From the IMG/VR virus record IMGVR_UViG_3300045286_000150, positions 1 to 36,504 of that record: a DNA stretch of 36,504 bases; one strand, written 5' to 3'. Each line of letters starts with the position of its first letter. The stretch's first letter is position 1. Under the pieces are notes generated by a model. That model did not search any database, had not been told where the DNA came from, and saw nothing but the letters and a program-made list of their open reading frames with translations. The translations under genes and the position numbers were made by a program. Below, one piece after another: positions 1 through 9,876 of this stretch. The DNA is from a virus.

Positions 1-127
1 GCGGGTGCGCAAGGAGCACAAGGACCACAGGGGCTAAAAGGCGATACCGGAGATACCGGCGCTACCGGGGCTGCCGGGGCTGCGGGTGCGCAAGGTCCAC
101 AAGGTCCTCAGGGGCTAAAAGGCGATA
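1..127. repeat. Terminal direct repeat, identical to 36378-36504
   Basis: Bases 1-127 match 36378-36504 exactly, the signature of a circular assembly closed by a 127-base overlap. The same 127 bases also occur a third time, at 36135-36261, inside the fibre gene's collagen DNA. The contig therefore breaks at a repeated word. Circularity is well supported because the reading frame is kept across the join, but the number of 243-bp repeat periods in the fibre gene is uncertain. Confidence 0.9.
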
Positions 128-720
128 TCGGCGCTACCGGAGCTACCGGGGCGCAAGGTCCACAAGGTCCTCAGGGGCTAAAAGGCGATACCGGCGATAC
201 CGGGGCTGCGGGTGCGCAAGGAGCACAAGGATCACAGGGGCTAAAAGGCGATACCGGCTCTACCGGCGCTACCGGCGCTACCGGGGCTGCGGGGGCTGCG
301 GGGGCGCAAGGTCCACAAGGTCCACAAGGTCCACAAGGTCCACAGGGGCTACCAGGCGATGCCACTATCCTGACCGGAGAAGTCAACACTTTCACAAAGG
401 CCCAGATCGGCGCGGTAGCATCTCTCACATCTACATCGGGGTCGATTGCCGTCAATTTATCCGCCAGCAATAATTTTTCCCATGCCCTGACAGAGAATAC
501 CACGCTGGCCGCGCCCTCCAATGTTGTCGCGGGACAATCGGGTGTCATTGCATTTACCCAGCACGCCTCGTCAGCTAAAACTCTGGCCTTCAATACATTC
601 TGGACGTTCGAATATGGCGCCGTGCCGACTCTGACGACGGTCAACAGCAAGATAAACGTCCTGACCTACTATGTTATCTCGGGATCGAAGGCCCTTTGCC
701 ATCTGACGGGGGATATATGA
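1..720 (+). CDS. Collagen-like tail fibre protein, C-terminal part (wraps from 35715)
   Basis: The frame is open from base 1 to a TGA at 718-720 (239 codons). It continues exactly in frame the ORF that starts at 35715, once the 127-bp terminal overlap is removed, giving a 460-residue protein. Residues encoded up to about base 360 are uninterrupted Gly-X-Y triplets rich in GPQ, GAQ, GDT and GLK. The last roughly 119 residues form a non-collagen domain, expected to be the trimerising or receptor-binding tip of the fibre. Collagen-like shafts with a globular end are common in phage fibres. The stop overlaps the ATG of the next gene (ATGA), implying translational coupling. Host-receptor binding is inferred from family and position, not from a recognised lectin fold. 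Confidence 0.85.
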   Translation, partial: AGAQGAQGPQGLKGDTGDTGATGAAGAAGAQGPQGPQGLKGDIGATGATGAQGPQGPQGLKGDTGDTGAAGAQGAQGSQGLKGDTGSTGATGATGAAGAAGAQGPQGPQGPQGPQGLPGDATILTGEVNTFTKAQIGAVASLTSTSGSIAVNLSASNNFSHALTENTTLAAPSNVVAGQSGVIAFTQHASSAKTLAFNTFWTFEYGAVPTLTTVNSKINVLTYYVISGSKALCHLTGDI

Positions 721-1406
721 TCTGCGGAGGTTTGAACGCTCTGGCGTTGAATGCCCGGCCAGTAATTCGGGCGGGTCTGCAAACCTATTACACATTTGAA
801 AAGCAGACCATATCGGGTTCGTCACTAGCCAATCAGACGGCTACATCACGAACCGGGGCTATCAATAATTCACCATCGGTAGCTCAGGGCTATAACGGCC
901 AGTGCATGGGATTTACCGCTGCCAGTTCGCAGTATGTATTGGCGGGCGATAACTCATATGAAGGCAACAACTCGCCATGGACAACGGTCTTGATTGTCAA
1001 AGCCACCCACGACAGTAATAACAATGCACTGGAACAGCCGGCCAGCAAACCCAGCACGTCGATTTTCTCATGGGATCATCCCAACGGTGCGTTTAATCAG
1101 GCGTGGGCAATCCACACCTCAGATGGATGGTTTTCGGCAAAATACAACACTCTGCTAAAAGCCAATACCTGGTACACCCTGATCGGCACGTATGACGGGA
1201 GCTATTTAAGAGCCTATCTCGGTGATTCCCTGGAAACAGCAACACCGGTGAGTAATGCCACTTTCGACTACAATCAGTATTGGATTGGGTGTGGTTACAA
1301 CTTCGGGGCATCCAACTTTTTTGATGGCTGGGTAGACGAGTACCGCTATTACAATCGCGTATTATCTGCGGGCGAGCGGTCGGCCATTGCACGGTTGAGG
1401 GGTTAG
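717..1406 (+). CDS. LamG/concanavalin A-like tail protein
   Basis: About 229 residues if translation starts at the ATG at 717, which overlaps the stop of the fibre gene (ATGA). An in-frame upstream ATG at 696 lies inside the fibre gene and is less likely. The pattern is that of a Laminin-G/concanavalin A-like jelly roll: a YYTFE strand near the N terminus, a central TTVLIVKA strand, an [13 protein letters not shown] turn, and a C-terminal [16 protein letters not shown] motif typical of LamG domains, whose end reads as '[12 protein letters not shown]'. Such domains bind glycans, so this is probably an accessory fibre or receptor-binding protein acting with the collagen-like fibre. Confidence 0.75.
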   Translation: MICGGLNALALNARPVIRAGLQTYYTFEKQTISGSSLANQTATSRTGAINNSPSVAQGYNGQCMGFTAASSQYVLAGDNSYEGNNSPWTTVLIVKATHDSNNNALEQPASKPSTSIFSWDHPNGAFNQAWAIHTSDGWFSAKYNTLLKANTWYTLIGTYDGSYLRAYLGDSLETATPVSNATFDYNQYWIGCGYNFGASNFFDGWVDEYRYYNRVLSAGERSAIARLRG

Positions 1407-1407
1407 C

Positions 1408-2022
1408 ATGGCAGTATATGTAGTGGAATCGGGGAGTGATTTCAGGGTAATTAGCGAAGGCGACCCTGTAGAGATTGGCGGAACACAATACCCCTCGAAC
1501 TACCCAAAATCCGAAATAGCCGGACTTGTTCCGGTCGATGACCCCCCCACCACCCTTTCGGCTCCCGCCAGCCATTGGCAATTGAATAAGCAGGGTGATC
1601 AGTACGTGTGGGTAAAGTCCATAGCGGATGTAGTTTTAACAGATTTTATCGAAACCATCGCTCGAAAAATCGACGCCTATGCCGCGAGTTTACGTGATCA
1701 GGCCGTCACGGGGGTTTCGCCTGGAGAATTGAGCGCATGGCCTCTCAAAGCCGTTCAAGCCCAGCTTTACCTGGCGACGAATGATCTTAGCCAGGCCCCA
1801 TTGATTGCTGCCGAGATTGCATCCAGCGGAGAATCCCCGCAAACCGCAGTTAACCGGATCATGCAAAATGCCGTTGCCCTGGTCAGGCTGGAAGGGGCCG
1901 TGGCAGGAACCGACAGATTGCACAAAAATGCGGTTCGGGCATTGAATTCCTTCGAATCAGTCCAGGCATACGATTGGATGACGGGATGGCCAACCTTGAT
2001 AGGCATTCCGCCGGAACGCTGA
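1408..2022 (+). CDS. Putative tail fibre assembly/DUF4376-like protein
   Basis: 204 residues, starting one base after the preceding stop. The N-terminal 70 residues look like a small beta domain. The C-terminal part (from about residue 72) is helical and alanine-rich, ending in a short Trp-rich tail. Position directly behind a fibre and a lectin-like protein matches where fibre-assembly chaperones usually sit. The DUF4376 resemblance is a weak impression from the layout rather than a clear motif match. It could equally be an unrelated structural accessory protein. Confidence 0.5.
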   Translation: MAVYVVESGSDFRVISEGDPVEIGGTQYPSNYPKSEIAGLVPVDDPPTTLSAPASHWQLNKQGDQYVWVKSIADVVLTDFIETIARKIDAYAASLRDQAVTGVSPGELSAWPLKAVQAQLYLATNDLSQAPLIAAEIASSGESPQTAVNRIMQNAVALVRLEGAVAGTDRLHKNAVRALNSFESVQAYDWMTGWPTLIGIPPER

Positions 2023-2050
2023 TGGCAATGATTGACTCATGGAATAAAAA

Positions 2051-5000
2051 ATGACTGTTTTAGCCGGCGACATCAAGCTCATGCGCTCCGAGCGGCTCGG
2101 CGATGCCGACGACGCCGCCGGGCGCATGACGGGAACGGAAGTGATCGACGGGCTTTCCAACAACCTGTTCGCCGACATCTCCGACCTCGACCGCACTCTC
2201 GGGCGGATCAATATCGCCAAGGCCTTCGTCAACGTCGATACGGCGAATACCGACACGCTGTACGGGGTCAACGTCATCATCGACCAGGCGCCCGCCGATC
2301 CGGCGGTTTCCGCGACCCTGTTTTCCACCGCTTCATGGTTCGACCTGCGTGCGGATATCGCCAATTTCGTCGAAAACTATCTGGCGCTCGGGCCGGATTT
2401 TCAGGGCTATGTCTACGGTAACCAGATCACCGGGCAGCGTTCGATCACGCTGATCCAGCGCACCAACGTCGCGCCTCCCGATGTTGGCGGCGTCTATGTG
2501 ATCGTCCAGGACGAGGGGTTGTCGCAGCAGATCATGCAGTATGTCCGCGTGACCGATGTAAACATTACGCTAACCGCGTTTTATGACAGCGGACGCGGTG
2601 CGGATTACACCCGCAACCTGGTGACCCTGACCCTGGCCGACCCGCTGCTGCACACATTCATCGGCAATCCCGCGACCCAGGCCGATCCGGTGAATCCGCG
2701 ATCGGTGTTCCATTCCACCATCGTCGCCGACGCGGCCCGGTACTGCGGCATCAAGCCCTTGACCGCCGCCGCATCGAGCGGCGATTTCCATGTCCAGGCG
2801 GATTCGATTTTCAACCAACTTATGCCGGGTGCTTTGTCCGAAACGCCGATGGTGAATCTCAATGCCTCCGGCCAGGTCAACCCACTGACCGATTCGTCGG
2901 TCGTCGATGACAACTTCACCACCACGGCCACCATCGGTCCGGGGCTGAATCTTTATCTCGGCAATCCCTGCTTCCCAGGCAGCCTGACCATCACCGGTTC
3001 CGGTTTTTCGATCACCGACAATGCCGGCGATTTGTATGCGTCCGGCGTTATTATTGGGTCCATCGATTACGTTTCCGGCCTGCTGACATTCAATTCCAGC
3101 AGCGCGCCCTACGAAGGATCGAAAACGGTAGCCTTCCATCCTGCCGCCGCGCCGCAACGTGTATCGCAAACCGCGACGCTGGCGGTGGATACCGCCAATC
3201 GCGGCTATGCCTGGACTATCACCCTGCAACCCATCCCCAGGCCGGGTACGCTAACAATCAGTTTCCGCGCACAGGGAAAATGGTATGACCTGAAGGATTG
3301 GGGCTCCGGCGCGCTGTCGGGTTCTAGTCCCGCGTTCGGGGCCGGACGGCTGGACTTCATCACCGGCGCGGTTACTCTGACTCTTGGCGCATTGCCGGAT
3401 GCCGATACGCTGATCCTGTTTTCCTATGGCGTGGTCGCAGATACCTTCGATCGCTCGAATGTCGAGGTGCCGGCGCCCATGTTCCAGTACGCTACCGCCA
3501 ATGCGCCACTGGTCCCCGGCACGGTAACCATTACCTGGCTCGTCGGCAACTCCACGAAAACGGCAACGGACAATTCCAGCGGAGTCCTGACCGGCGACGC
3601 CACCGGCACGGTGCAGTATGCGACGGGACTTATCCGGCTATCACCCACGCTGCTGCCGACGGCAGGGACCAACTTCACCTTTGCCTATCAGTACGGCAAC
3701 AAACTTGAAGAAGATTTTACCGCGCCGACCCCCAACCAGGATGGCACGATCACCCTTCATCTTGCAGTTGGCGACATCGTTCATAAATCGGTACAGATGG
3801 AAATCCCGTTATATATCGCCGATTTCGAGCAATGGACGGATACGCCCAGCCTCATGTGGTGTTTTACCCTCAACACCGAGCAGAATCTGATTCCCACCGC
3901 CATGACCACGCGGGACAATGGCTCGGGCGCCTTCACCGACGGCATTACCGGCGGCATCGATTACACCCATGGGACGATCAACTTCACGCCATCGGTGACG
4001 GTGCAAATTCCCAAACCGCTTTATGACATTAGCGCCGTAGGCGCGAATTACAACCCGACCACCGATAACCGCGGCAACCTGGTGAAGGGGCCAAAGACGA
4101 TCGTTTACAAAAACAATTTTGTTGGTTTCGATTACGTCAATGCCGGCGCATCGATGGTTCCAACCGGCACGGTGAAAGTGCTCTACCGCTCCACCGACAG
4201 CCCGCAATCCGTCACCAACGAGGTCGTCGCCATGTCGAGCCTGGCCTTCGACATGACCTATTACAACGGCGAGAACATCGTGCCGGGGTCGGTGCGCTTT
4301 ATGCTGGGCGGCTGGCGATATATCGACCGCCAGGGGCAATTGTTCTGCAACATCGACTGGCAAACGGGATCGGGGACTTTCGCGGGGACCATCGATTACA
4401 GCACCGGATCGGTAAACCTGACGGCATGGAATGCCGGCGCATCCAGGACCATAGGCGTGCTGTCGCTATTGACCGAAGTGGGCGTGCAGCCCATCGACTC
4501 GCTGTTTTTCCGCGTCCCGGTCGCTCCCGTGCGCCCCGGCAGTCTGCAAATCCTCGCCACCAATCTACCGGGCCAGACCATCAACGCGACCGCAGATGAA
4601 TCCGGCCTGATCTCCGGCGCCGGCATCGACGGCTGGGTGGATTCGCTGACCGGCGTGGCCAGCGTTCGCTTCGGTACATGGGTCACAGCCGCCGGGCATG
4701 AGGGAGAATCCTGGTACAACGCCAACGCGGTGCGCCTGGACGGGAAAATTCTGCAACCGAAGCCGGTCTACGGCGATACCGTGCGCTTCAATGCCGTGGC
4801 CACAACTTATCTTCCGCTGCCGGCCAATATACTCGGCCTCGATCCGGTGCGCCTGCCCGTGGACGGCAAGGTGCCGATTTTCCGCATCGGCGATGTGGCC
4901 GTACTGCACGATACGCAGCACGTTTCCGTCAACAATCCCACGGCGGGCGGCGCTACGAACTGCAATCGGGTGCGCCTCTCGCGCATGTGGGTAAAGGATT

Positions 5001-5686
5001 CCGCCGGCGCGACCATTCCCGCCAGCACATACACGGTCGATCTGGACGCCGGCATTTTGACCTGGGCGACGCCCCTCGACCTTTCCGGCTTCACCCTGCC
5101 GGCCCTGGTCTACCATCGCATCGAGGACATGCTGCTGGTGTCCGACGTGGAGATCGACGGCAAGCTATCCTTTACCCGCTCGATCACCCATGATTACACC
5201 ACCGCTTCGCGGATTTCCTCCGCGCTGGTGATCGGCGACTTGCAGGCGCGCTGGTCGCATCTATTTGACCAGCAAACTTGGACCAGTGTCTGGTCGGATG
5301 CGGTGATCGGCTCGCCCTGCACGGCGAACTACGACACCCTCAATCACCCGATCACCGTCACCAACGATGGCGCGACGCAGGAACGGTGGGCGCTCATCTT
5401 CACCGGCACCACGGCCTACAATTGCGTCGGGGAAAACGTCGGGCAGATCGCCTCGAACATCTCCATAGTTAATAATTTCTCGCCCCACAACCCGGCCACC
5501 GGCCAACCCTACTTCACCATCTACGCGCTCGGCTTCGGCGGCGGCTGGTCGGCGGGCAACGTGATTCGCTTCAACACCGTGGCGGCGAATTATCCGGTCG
5601 ATATTGCACGGACCATCCTGCAATCGAATCCGACCGAAACATCCGATCTGTTCAGCATCGAAATCCGAGGCAACGCCGACCGATGA
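2051..5686 (+). CDS. Large modular tail-tip structural protein (1211 aa)
   Basis: 1211 residues. A GGA lies about seven bases before the ATG. After an N-terminal domain of about 250 residues, most of the protein is built from repeated beta modules of about 80-110 residues. Each begins with a PGT/PGS strand, has a D-x-x-G-x-L-x-G turn, and ends with a G-x-I/V-D-Y-x-T-G-x-I/V-x-L strand (for example near residues 330, 460, 530, 640, 760 and 850). This looks like a stack of Ig-like or jelly-roll folds. The size and place between fibre and hub genes suggest a central fibre or tip protein of a long-tailed phage. No enzymatic motif was recognised. Confidence 0.65.
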   Translation: MTVLAGDIKLMRSERLGDADDAAGRMTGTEVIDGLSNNLFADISDLDRTLGRINIAKAFVNVDTANTDTLYGVNVIIDQAPADPAVSATLFSTASWFDLRADIANFVENYLALGPDFQGYVYGNQITGQRSITLIQRTNVAPPDVGGVYVIVQDEGLSQQIMQYVRVTDVNITLTAFYDSGRGADYTRNLVTLTLADPLLHTFIGNPATQADPVNPRSVFHSTIVADAARYCGIKPLTAAASSGDFHVQADSIFNQLMPGALSETPMVNLNASGQVNPLTDSSVVDDNFTTTATIGPGLNLYLGNPCFPGSLTITGSGFSITDNAGDLYASGVIIGSIDYVSGLLTFNSSSAPYEGSKTVAFHPAAAPQRVSQTATLAVDTANRGYAWTITLQPIPRPGTLTISFRAQGKWYDLKDWGSGALSGSSPAFGAGRLDFITGAVTLTLGALPDADTLILFSYGVVADTFDRSNVEVPAPMFQYATANAPLVPGTVTITWLVGNSTKTATDNSSGVLTGDATGTVQYATGLIRLSPTLLPTAGTNFTFAYQYGNKLEEDFTAPTPNQDGTITLHLAVGDIVHKSVQMEIPLYIADFEQWTDTPSLMWCFTLNTEQNLIPTAMTTRDNGSGAFTDGITGGIDYTHGTINFTPSVTVQIPKPLYDISAVGANYNPTTDNRGNLVKGPKTIVYKNNFVGFDYVNAGASMVPTGTVKVLYRSTDSPQSVTNEVVAMSSLAFDMTYYNGENIVPGSVRFMLGGWRYIDRQGQLFCNIDWQTGSGTFAGTIDYSTGSVNLTAWNAGASRTIGVLSLLTEVGVQPIDSLFFRVPVAPVRPGSLQILATNLPGQTINATADESGLISGAGIDGWVDSLTGVASVRFGTWVTAAGHEGESWYNANAVRLDGKILQPKPVYGDTVRFNAVATTYLPLPANILGLDPVRLPVDGKVPIFRIGDVAVLHDTQHVSVNNPTAGGATNCNRVRLSRMWVKDSAGATIPASTYTVDLDAGILTWATPLDLSGFTLPALVYHRIEDMLLVSDVEIDGKLSFTRSITHDYTTASRISSALVIGDLQARWSHLFDQQTWTSVWSDAVIGSPCTANYDTLNHPITVTNDGATQERWALIFTGTTAYNCVGENVGQIASNISIVNNFSPHNPATGQPYFTIYALGFGGGWSAGNVIRFNTVAANYPVDIARTILQSNPTETSDLFSIEIRGNADR

Positions 5687-5715
5687 AAATTGCCAAGCCA
5701 ATTTTTAAGACCGAT

Positions 5716-5735
5716 CGCCCTGAGCTTGTCGAAGG
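5716..5735. repeat. REP-like word (CCCTGAGCTTGTCGAAGGG)
   Basis: The gap between two tail genes (5687-5777) carries the imperfect palindrome CCCTGAGCTTGTCGAAGGG, preceded by CG. Words of this kind recur in intergenic regions of many proteobacterial chromosomes. Its presence in a phage gap suggests transfer from a host repeat family. The rest of the gap shows no clear promoter. Confidence 0.5.
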
Positions 5736-5777
5736 GTGAATGGATTCAAACTCAAATAATCCGATCGAGAAATAGAC

Positions 5778-6977
5778 ATGAGTGCATCGATACCCGTTTT
5801 TCTCCATCGCTCCCACGACGGCAACGCCAGCGCCGTTTCCGGTTTTCCGCAACTGACCGGCCAGGTCGGCGCCGGCATCGCCCTGCTCGATGCCGTGCTG
5901 GTCAACGGCTACAACCTGAAGACCGTGCAGGGCATTACCCGCTCCGGCAATACCGCGACGCTGACCTTCTCGTCCGGCCACGGCTTCATTCCCTATCAGC
6001 CGGTCGTGATCGCCGGGGCGGACCAGTCGGATTACAACGGCCAGTTCGTAGTCCAGTCCGTGCCCGATTCGACCCATCTCACCATCACCGTCGCCAACAA
6101 CCCGGCGACGCCGGCCACCGGAGCGAGCATCACCTGCAAGGCCGCGCCGGCGGGTTGGACTAAAGTCTATTCGGGAACCAACCTGGCGGTCTATCAATCG
6201 GCGGATATCACCAGCACCAGGCTGTATCTGCGCGTCGATGACACCAACGCCCAATACATGCTGGTGAAGTGCTACGTCTCGATGTCTGACGTAAACACAG
6301 GAACGGAAAATTTCAACGGCACGCATTACTGGAAAAAATCCAATTCGGCGGATTCTGTGGTCAGGCAATCCTTTATCTGTGCAAGCTCAAAATTCCTGCA
6401 TTTCGGGCACGCCTGGGCCGACACGGCGGGCTCCAATCCGCAATACGATCTGCACCAGGCGGGGGATTTCAATACCTATACCATCGGCGATGCCTATAAT
6501 TATTTAATCTGCGGCGCCAGCTCTAATCCAGGATCGAAAGGACAGCAAAATCAAAACTTGTTAACGCTATATTTCAATGGCGATACCAACCTGCCCGGAG
6601 CGCAAATGGTGGCGCGAAGCTATAACCAGCAGGTCAACACTAATCGCCCGATTAGAGCGCAAAGCGCCTGTCCGGGTAATTATTCAGGCGCGGATTCCAA
6701 TGCCTATGCCTCCAATCCCTCCATGAATGGCGTTAACTTTGTCCCGGTTTATCTCTACGAATACGACGCCAATGCAAAAAACTCCCTGCGCGGCGCCGTT
6801 CCCGGCCTGGCCCATGTCATTGAATATCTGCCGTCGACCGGAACCGACGGAACCTCCATTCTGGCCGGCGTTTCCGGCGTGGCGGGTGGCACGCTGTTGC
6901 TGTTCAATACCAATATGGGAGGCACTGCGGGAAAGGCGGCCCTTGATGTATTGGGCGGCTCCGGAGGATTCTGGTAA
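5778..6977 (+). CDS. Tail-tip/minor tail structural protein
   Basis: 399 residues. Near residues 50-115 there is a compact beta module with a recognisable pattern (GITRSGNTATLTF, then GHGF, then YNGQFVV, then ITV), of the type often inserted in phage tail proteins. The rest (about 120-399) is rich in Asn, Tyr, Gly and Ser, like an exposed virion surface protein. The final residues overlap the next gene by one base (TAATG). No catalytic motif was seen. Role inferred from the operon only. Confidence 0.6.
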   Translation: MSASIPVFLHRSHDGNASAVSGFPQLTGQVGAGIALLDAVLVNGYNLKTVQGITRSGNTATLTFSSGHGFIPYQPVVIAGADQSDYNGQFVVQSVPDSTHLTITVANNPATPATGASITCKAAPAGWTKVYSGTNLAVYQSADITSTRLYLRVDDTNAQYMLVKCYVSMSDVNTGTENFNGTHYWKKSNSADSVVRQSFICASSKFLHFGHAWADTAGSNPQYDLHQAGDFNTYTIGDAYNYLICGASSNPGSKGQQNQNLLTLYFNGDTNLPGAQMVARSYNQQVNTNRPIRAQSACPGNYSGADSNAYASNPSMNGVNFVPVYLYEYDANAKNSLRGAVPGLAHVIEYLPSTGTDGTSILAGVSGVAGGTLLLFNTNMGGTAGKAALDVLGGSGGFW

Positions 6978-7312
6978 TGGCTGATCTCGCCCATCTAGCT
7001 CAAGCGAGCTTTATCTCTAATCCGCTCAGCCATGCCGTACAGGTCAATGCCGCGCGCCAGGCGCTGGCCTCGATGGATATTTTGTATGGCGGCGCCGTGA
7101 CGATTACCGATGTCGTGAAGGTGGTCCAGACGCCGGTTTCGAGAAAAGTCTATCTTTACGATTATCCATCCGGACGCATCGCCCGCTCGGGATGGAGCGA
7201 TTCGAGCGGTAATATAGTTTTCAGCCACTTGGCTCCGGGGCGTAAATGGTTCGCTGTCGCCTTCGACCATACCGGAACCTATCCGCCGGTCAGCATGAGA
7301 TATAGTACCTAA
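6977..7312 (+). CDS. Small tail protein with carboxypeptidase-regulatory-like beta fold
   Basis: 111 residues, sharing one base with the upstream stop. The C-terminal 60 residues show the pattern of a small transthyretin/carboxypeptidase-regulatory-like domain: a VYLYDYPSGR strand pair, a SDSSGNIVF turn, an LAPG motif, and a final YxVxxFD-like strand (FAVAFDHTGTY). Such domains decorate phage tail tips and structural proteins. Probably an adhesion or connecting module of the tail tip. Confidence 0.55.
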   Translation: MADLAHLAQASFISNPLSHAVQVNAARQALASMDILYGGAVTITDVVKVVQTPVSRKVYLYDYPSGRIARSGWSDSSGNIVFSHLAPGRKWFAVAFDHTGTYPPVSMRYST

Positions 7313-7313
7313 T

Positions 7314-7742
7314 ATGGCTATCCATAACTATTCAACGGCACTCCGCTCTGCCCAGGCGCAAGCCATCATTGACCAGCTTGATGCGCAGAGCGATCCGGGT
7401 ACTTTCAAATTCTACACCACGCCGCTTCCTGCCACGGTCGGCGCGGCAATCACCACACAGACGCTGCTGGGCACGGTGACGTTAGCCAAACCCTCGGGAA
7501 CGGTCTCCAACGGCGTCCTGACCTTTTCAGCCATGGTCGATGATACCAATGCCGCCGCCACCGGTTCGGCAGCGTTCGTTCGCGCCGCCGACGGCAGCGG
7601 TTTGTTCGTGGCGGACTTGAAAGCCACGCTGAACGGCGACGGCGGCCCCGTCACCATGGCCTCGCTACAGATTTATCAGGGAGGAACCCTCCACGTGACC
7701 TCGGCCACCATCACCATCGGTAATTCCACCGCGCTGAGTTAG
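7314..7742 (+). CDS. Small phage structural protein, tail-tip cluster
   Basis: 142 residues, two bases after the preceding gene. A short N-terminal helix (residues 5-25) is followed by alternating beta strands rich in Thr, Ala and Gly, with SNGVLTFSA and GGTLHVTSATITIG segments. Proteins of this kind recur next to tail-tip genes in siphophages of proteobacteria. No function can be assigned beyond virion structure. Confidence 0.55.
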   Translation: MAIHNYSTALRSAQAQAIIDQLDAQSDPGTFKFYTTPLPATVGAAITTQTLLGTVTLAKPSGTVSNGVLTFSAMVDDTNAAATGSAAFVRAADGSGLFVADLKATLNGDGGPVTMASLQIYQGGTLHVTSATITIGNSTALS

Positions 7743-7752
7743 GCAGGGCGCC

Positions 7753-9876
7753 ATGACCCTGCGCTTTGTCGTCCCGCTTTCGGTCCAGCCCAACGGCCTG
7801 ATATTCGGCGGGGACGCGCAGGGCGACGGCAGTTCAACCGCTGTCCTGGCGGATATCCAGTCCGACGACACGCTTGACTGTTCGGTCCAGGCCAAAACCA
7901 CTCATGCCGCCGCGCTGGCTGATGTCCAGGCAAATGATGTCGCCGCCGTCTTCGCATCGGCCATCCCGCTGCAGCCGATCCTTGTGGCGGACATCTCCGA
8001 CGATGACGCTGTCGTCGTTGCCGCCGCCGCGCATTCCATCCCTGTCGCGGCGGTCGCGGATACCAGCGATGATGATCTTATCGCCATCGCCGCCGGTGCA
8101 CCGATTCCCGAGGCCGTCGCCGGCCTGGATGATGTAGCGGATGATGATGTTATCGCGCTATCGGCCAATGCCTTTCAGTTAGTTGATGTCTCGATTTCGC
8201 TGTTTGACGAGGATGATGCTCCGTCCATGGCGGCCCATTATGATGCGGCGGTCTGGCGCGGCTATGCCATAAGAGTGGACAGCATCCACCAGGAAACCGG
8301 CAAGGTTTTCTCGGAGTTGGCATCGTCCTGGCAGCCACACTCCACCCGGTTAAATTCGACAGGCATGAAGTGGGATGCCGGCGTTGATTTGTCCACCGAC
8401 ATGGCTACGGATTGGTCCGGTGCGGTCAGGGTCGCAGCCAGGGATTCCAGCGCATGGGATCAGGCATCGCCATTGTTCGACGGCATGGCATCGTGGTTTA
8501 CCGCATTGCCGCCGCGAGACTATCGCCGCGACATGGCATGGCAGGAAGGCGAACCTATCGGTATTGGCCTGTCGGGAGGATTCAAGGGCCTGCCGGCGCG
8601 CAAGGGGTATCTGAGCATCCCCTGGCAAGAGGGCGCGGCCACTCAAAAAGGCAAGCTGTCGCCCTGGCAAAAGGGCCGCTTCGTTTCCCGCTCCAACCGC
8701 GAACCCTGGCAGGAAGCGGGAATTCCCCATACGGGGAAAACGCCGAGGCCTCCGCGACCGCCCGTTCCGCCGCTTCCGGTTATCCCTCCTGGCCTAATCT
8801 TTATCTGCGATTTCGCCGCCAATGCGCCGTTGGGCCTGATATTCGGCAGAATTTGCTATCCCGGCTGGTATTCAAGAAGGGTTTATATCGTGAAAAATCA
8901 TATCGAGGTCAAGCGATTGGCCGATAATGTGGCGATCGAGGTCATGAAGGTCGAACTTTCCATAGATCGAGGTTCGTGGGGATGGAGTTTTTCCTGTCAG
9001 GTCCCCTTCGCCGAGCGGGAAAAGGTGGATCCTGTTGGCGGGCCGGTGGAGATCGCCATCATCATCAATGGCTTTTCATGGCATGTACTGATCGAGAAAT
9101 TGACCGAAACCAGGCGTTTCGCCAATAACTCGATTACGGTTTCCGGGCGCTCGCTATCCGCCTACCTGGGCGATCCCTACGCGCCGCAGATCAGCATGAT
9201 CAATCTCCAGCCCCGCAACGCACAGCAGCTCGCCAACGACTGGCTGATCAATACCGGTTGGGAACTGGATTGGCAATGCGCAGACTGGTTGGTGGCCGCC
9301 GGCGCCTACAGCGTGGACCGAACCCGCGCCATCGATGGGATTTCGCAGATCGCGGCGGCCGCCGGGGCCTACCTGCAATCCGACCGCCAGGCGCAAACCC
9401 TCCATGCGTTGGCTGCTTACCCGTCGGCGCCCTGGTCATGGGCCAATGGCGATCAGGACATCAGCATCCCTGCCGGCGTGCTAAGAACACTCTCCCGGCA
9501 ATGGCTCGCCAAGCCAGCCTACAACGCCGTGGCCATTCGCGGCCAGAATAGCGGCGTTGACGACCTGGTGAAGATCACCGGCATGGCGGGAGACTTTTTC
9601 GCGCCATCCATCGTGGACCCGCTCATCACCCACGACGACGCCGCCAGGGCAAGAGGGCTGTCGATCCTGGGCGATACCGGAAAGATGGCGATGATCACCC
9701 TCGAACTGCCTATCTACGAGGAAACCGGCCTGATCGAAGTAGGGAAACTTGCGCGGGTGGTGGAGGATGCGGATTTATGGCTCGGCCTGACGCGCGGAAC
9801 CTCGGTCTCGGCGGAATGGGCAAACGGGCTGAAAGTGACACAGACAATCGAAATCGAAAGGCATTATTATGGCTAA
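7753..9876 (+). CDS. Tail hub-like protein with acidic 23-residue repeats
   Basis: 707 residues. Residues 33-132 hold five tandem repeats of about 23 residues, each with an (A/D)D-x3-(D/N)D core (starts near 33, 56, 79, 102 and 126). Residues 260-322 repeat a WQ-x-G motif four times. A proline-rich linker (about 329-345) leads to the C-terminal half (about 380-707). That half, with strands followed by an alpha/beta region, resembles phage tail-hub proteins of the gp27-like class. Position just before a small conserved hub partner and at the end of the tail operon supports a hub role. The N-terminal repeats may be an added module and have no function I recognise. Confidence 0.6.
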   Translation: MTLRFVVPLSVQPNGLIFGGDAQGDGSSTAVLADIQSDDTLDCSVQAKTTHAAALADVQANDVAAVFASAIPLQPILVADISDDDAVVVAAAAHSIPVAAVADTSDDDLIAIAAGAPIPEAVAGLDDVADDDVIALSANAFQLVDVSISLFDEDDAPSMAAHYDAAVWRGYAIRVDSIHQETGKVFSELASSWQPHSTRLNSTGMKWDAGVDLSTDMATDWSGAVRVAARDSSAWDQASPLFDGMASWFTALPPRDYRRDMAWQEGEPIGIGLSGGFKGLPARKGYLSIPWQEGAATQKGKLSPWQKGRFVSRSNREPWQEAGIPHTGKTPRPPRPPVPPLPVIPPGLIFICDFAANAPLGLIFGRICYPGWYSRRVYIVKNHIEVKRLADNVAIEVMKVELSIDRGSWGWSFSCQVPFAEREKVDPVGGPVEIAIIINGFSWHVLIEKLTETRRFANNSITVSGRSLSAYLGDPYAPQISMINLQPRNAQQLANDWLINTGWELDWQCADWLVAAGAYSVDRTRAIDGISQIAAAAGAYLQSDRQAQTLHALAAYPSAPWSWANGDQDISIPAGVLRTLSRQWLAKPAYNAVAIRGQNSGVDDLVKITGMAGDFFAPSIVDPLITHDDAARARGLSILGDTGKMAMITLELPIYEETGLIEVGKLARVVEDADLWLGLTRGTSVSAEWANGLKVTQTIEIERHYYG

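Noticed and set aside
171-650. 159-residue minus-strand ORF rich in GPCGP/APAAP
   Set aside because: It is the shadow of the collagen-like repeats on the other strand. The same applies to minus-strand ORFs at 35788-36155.
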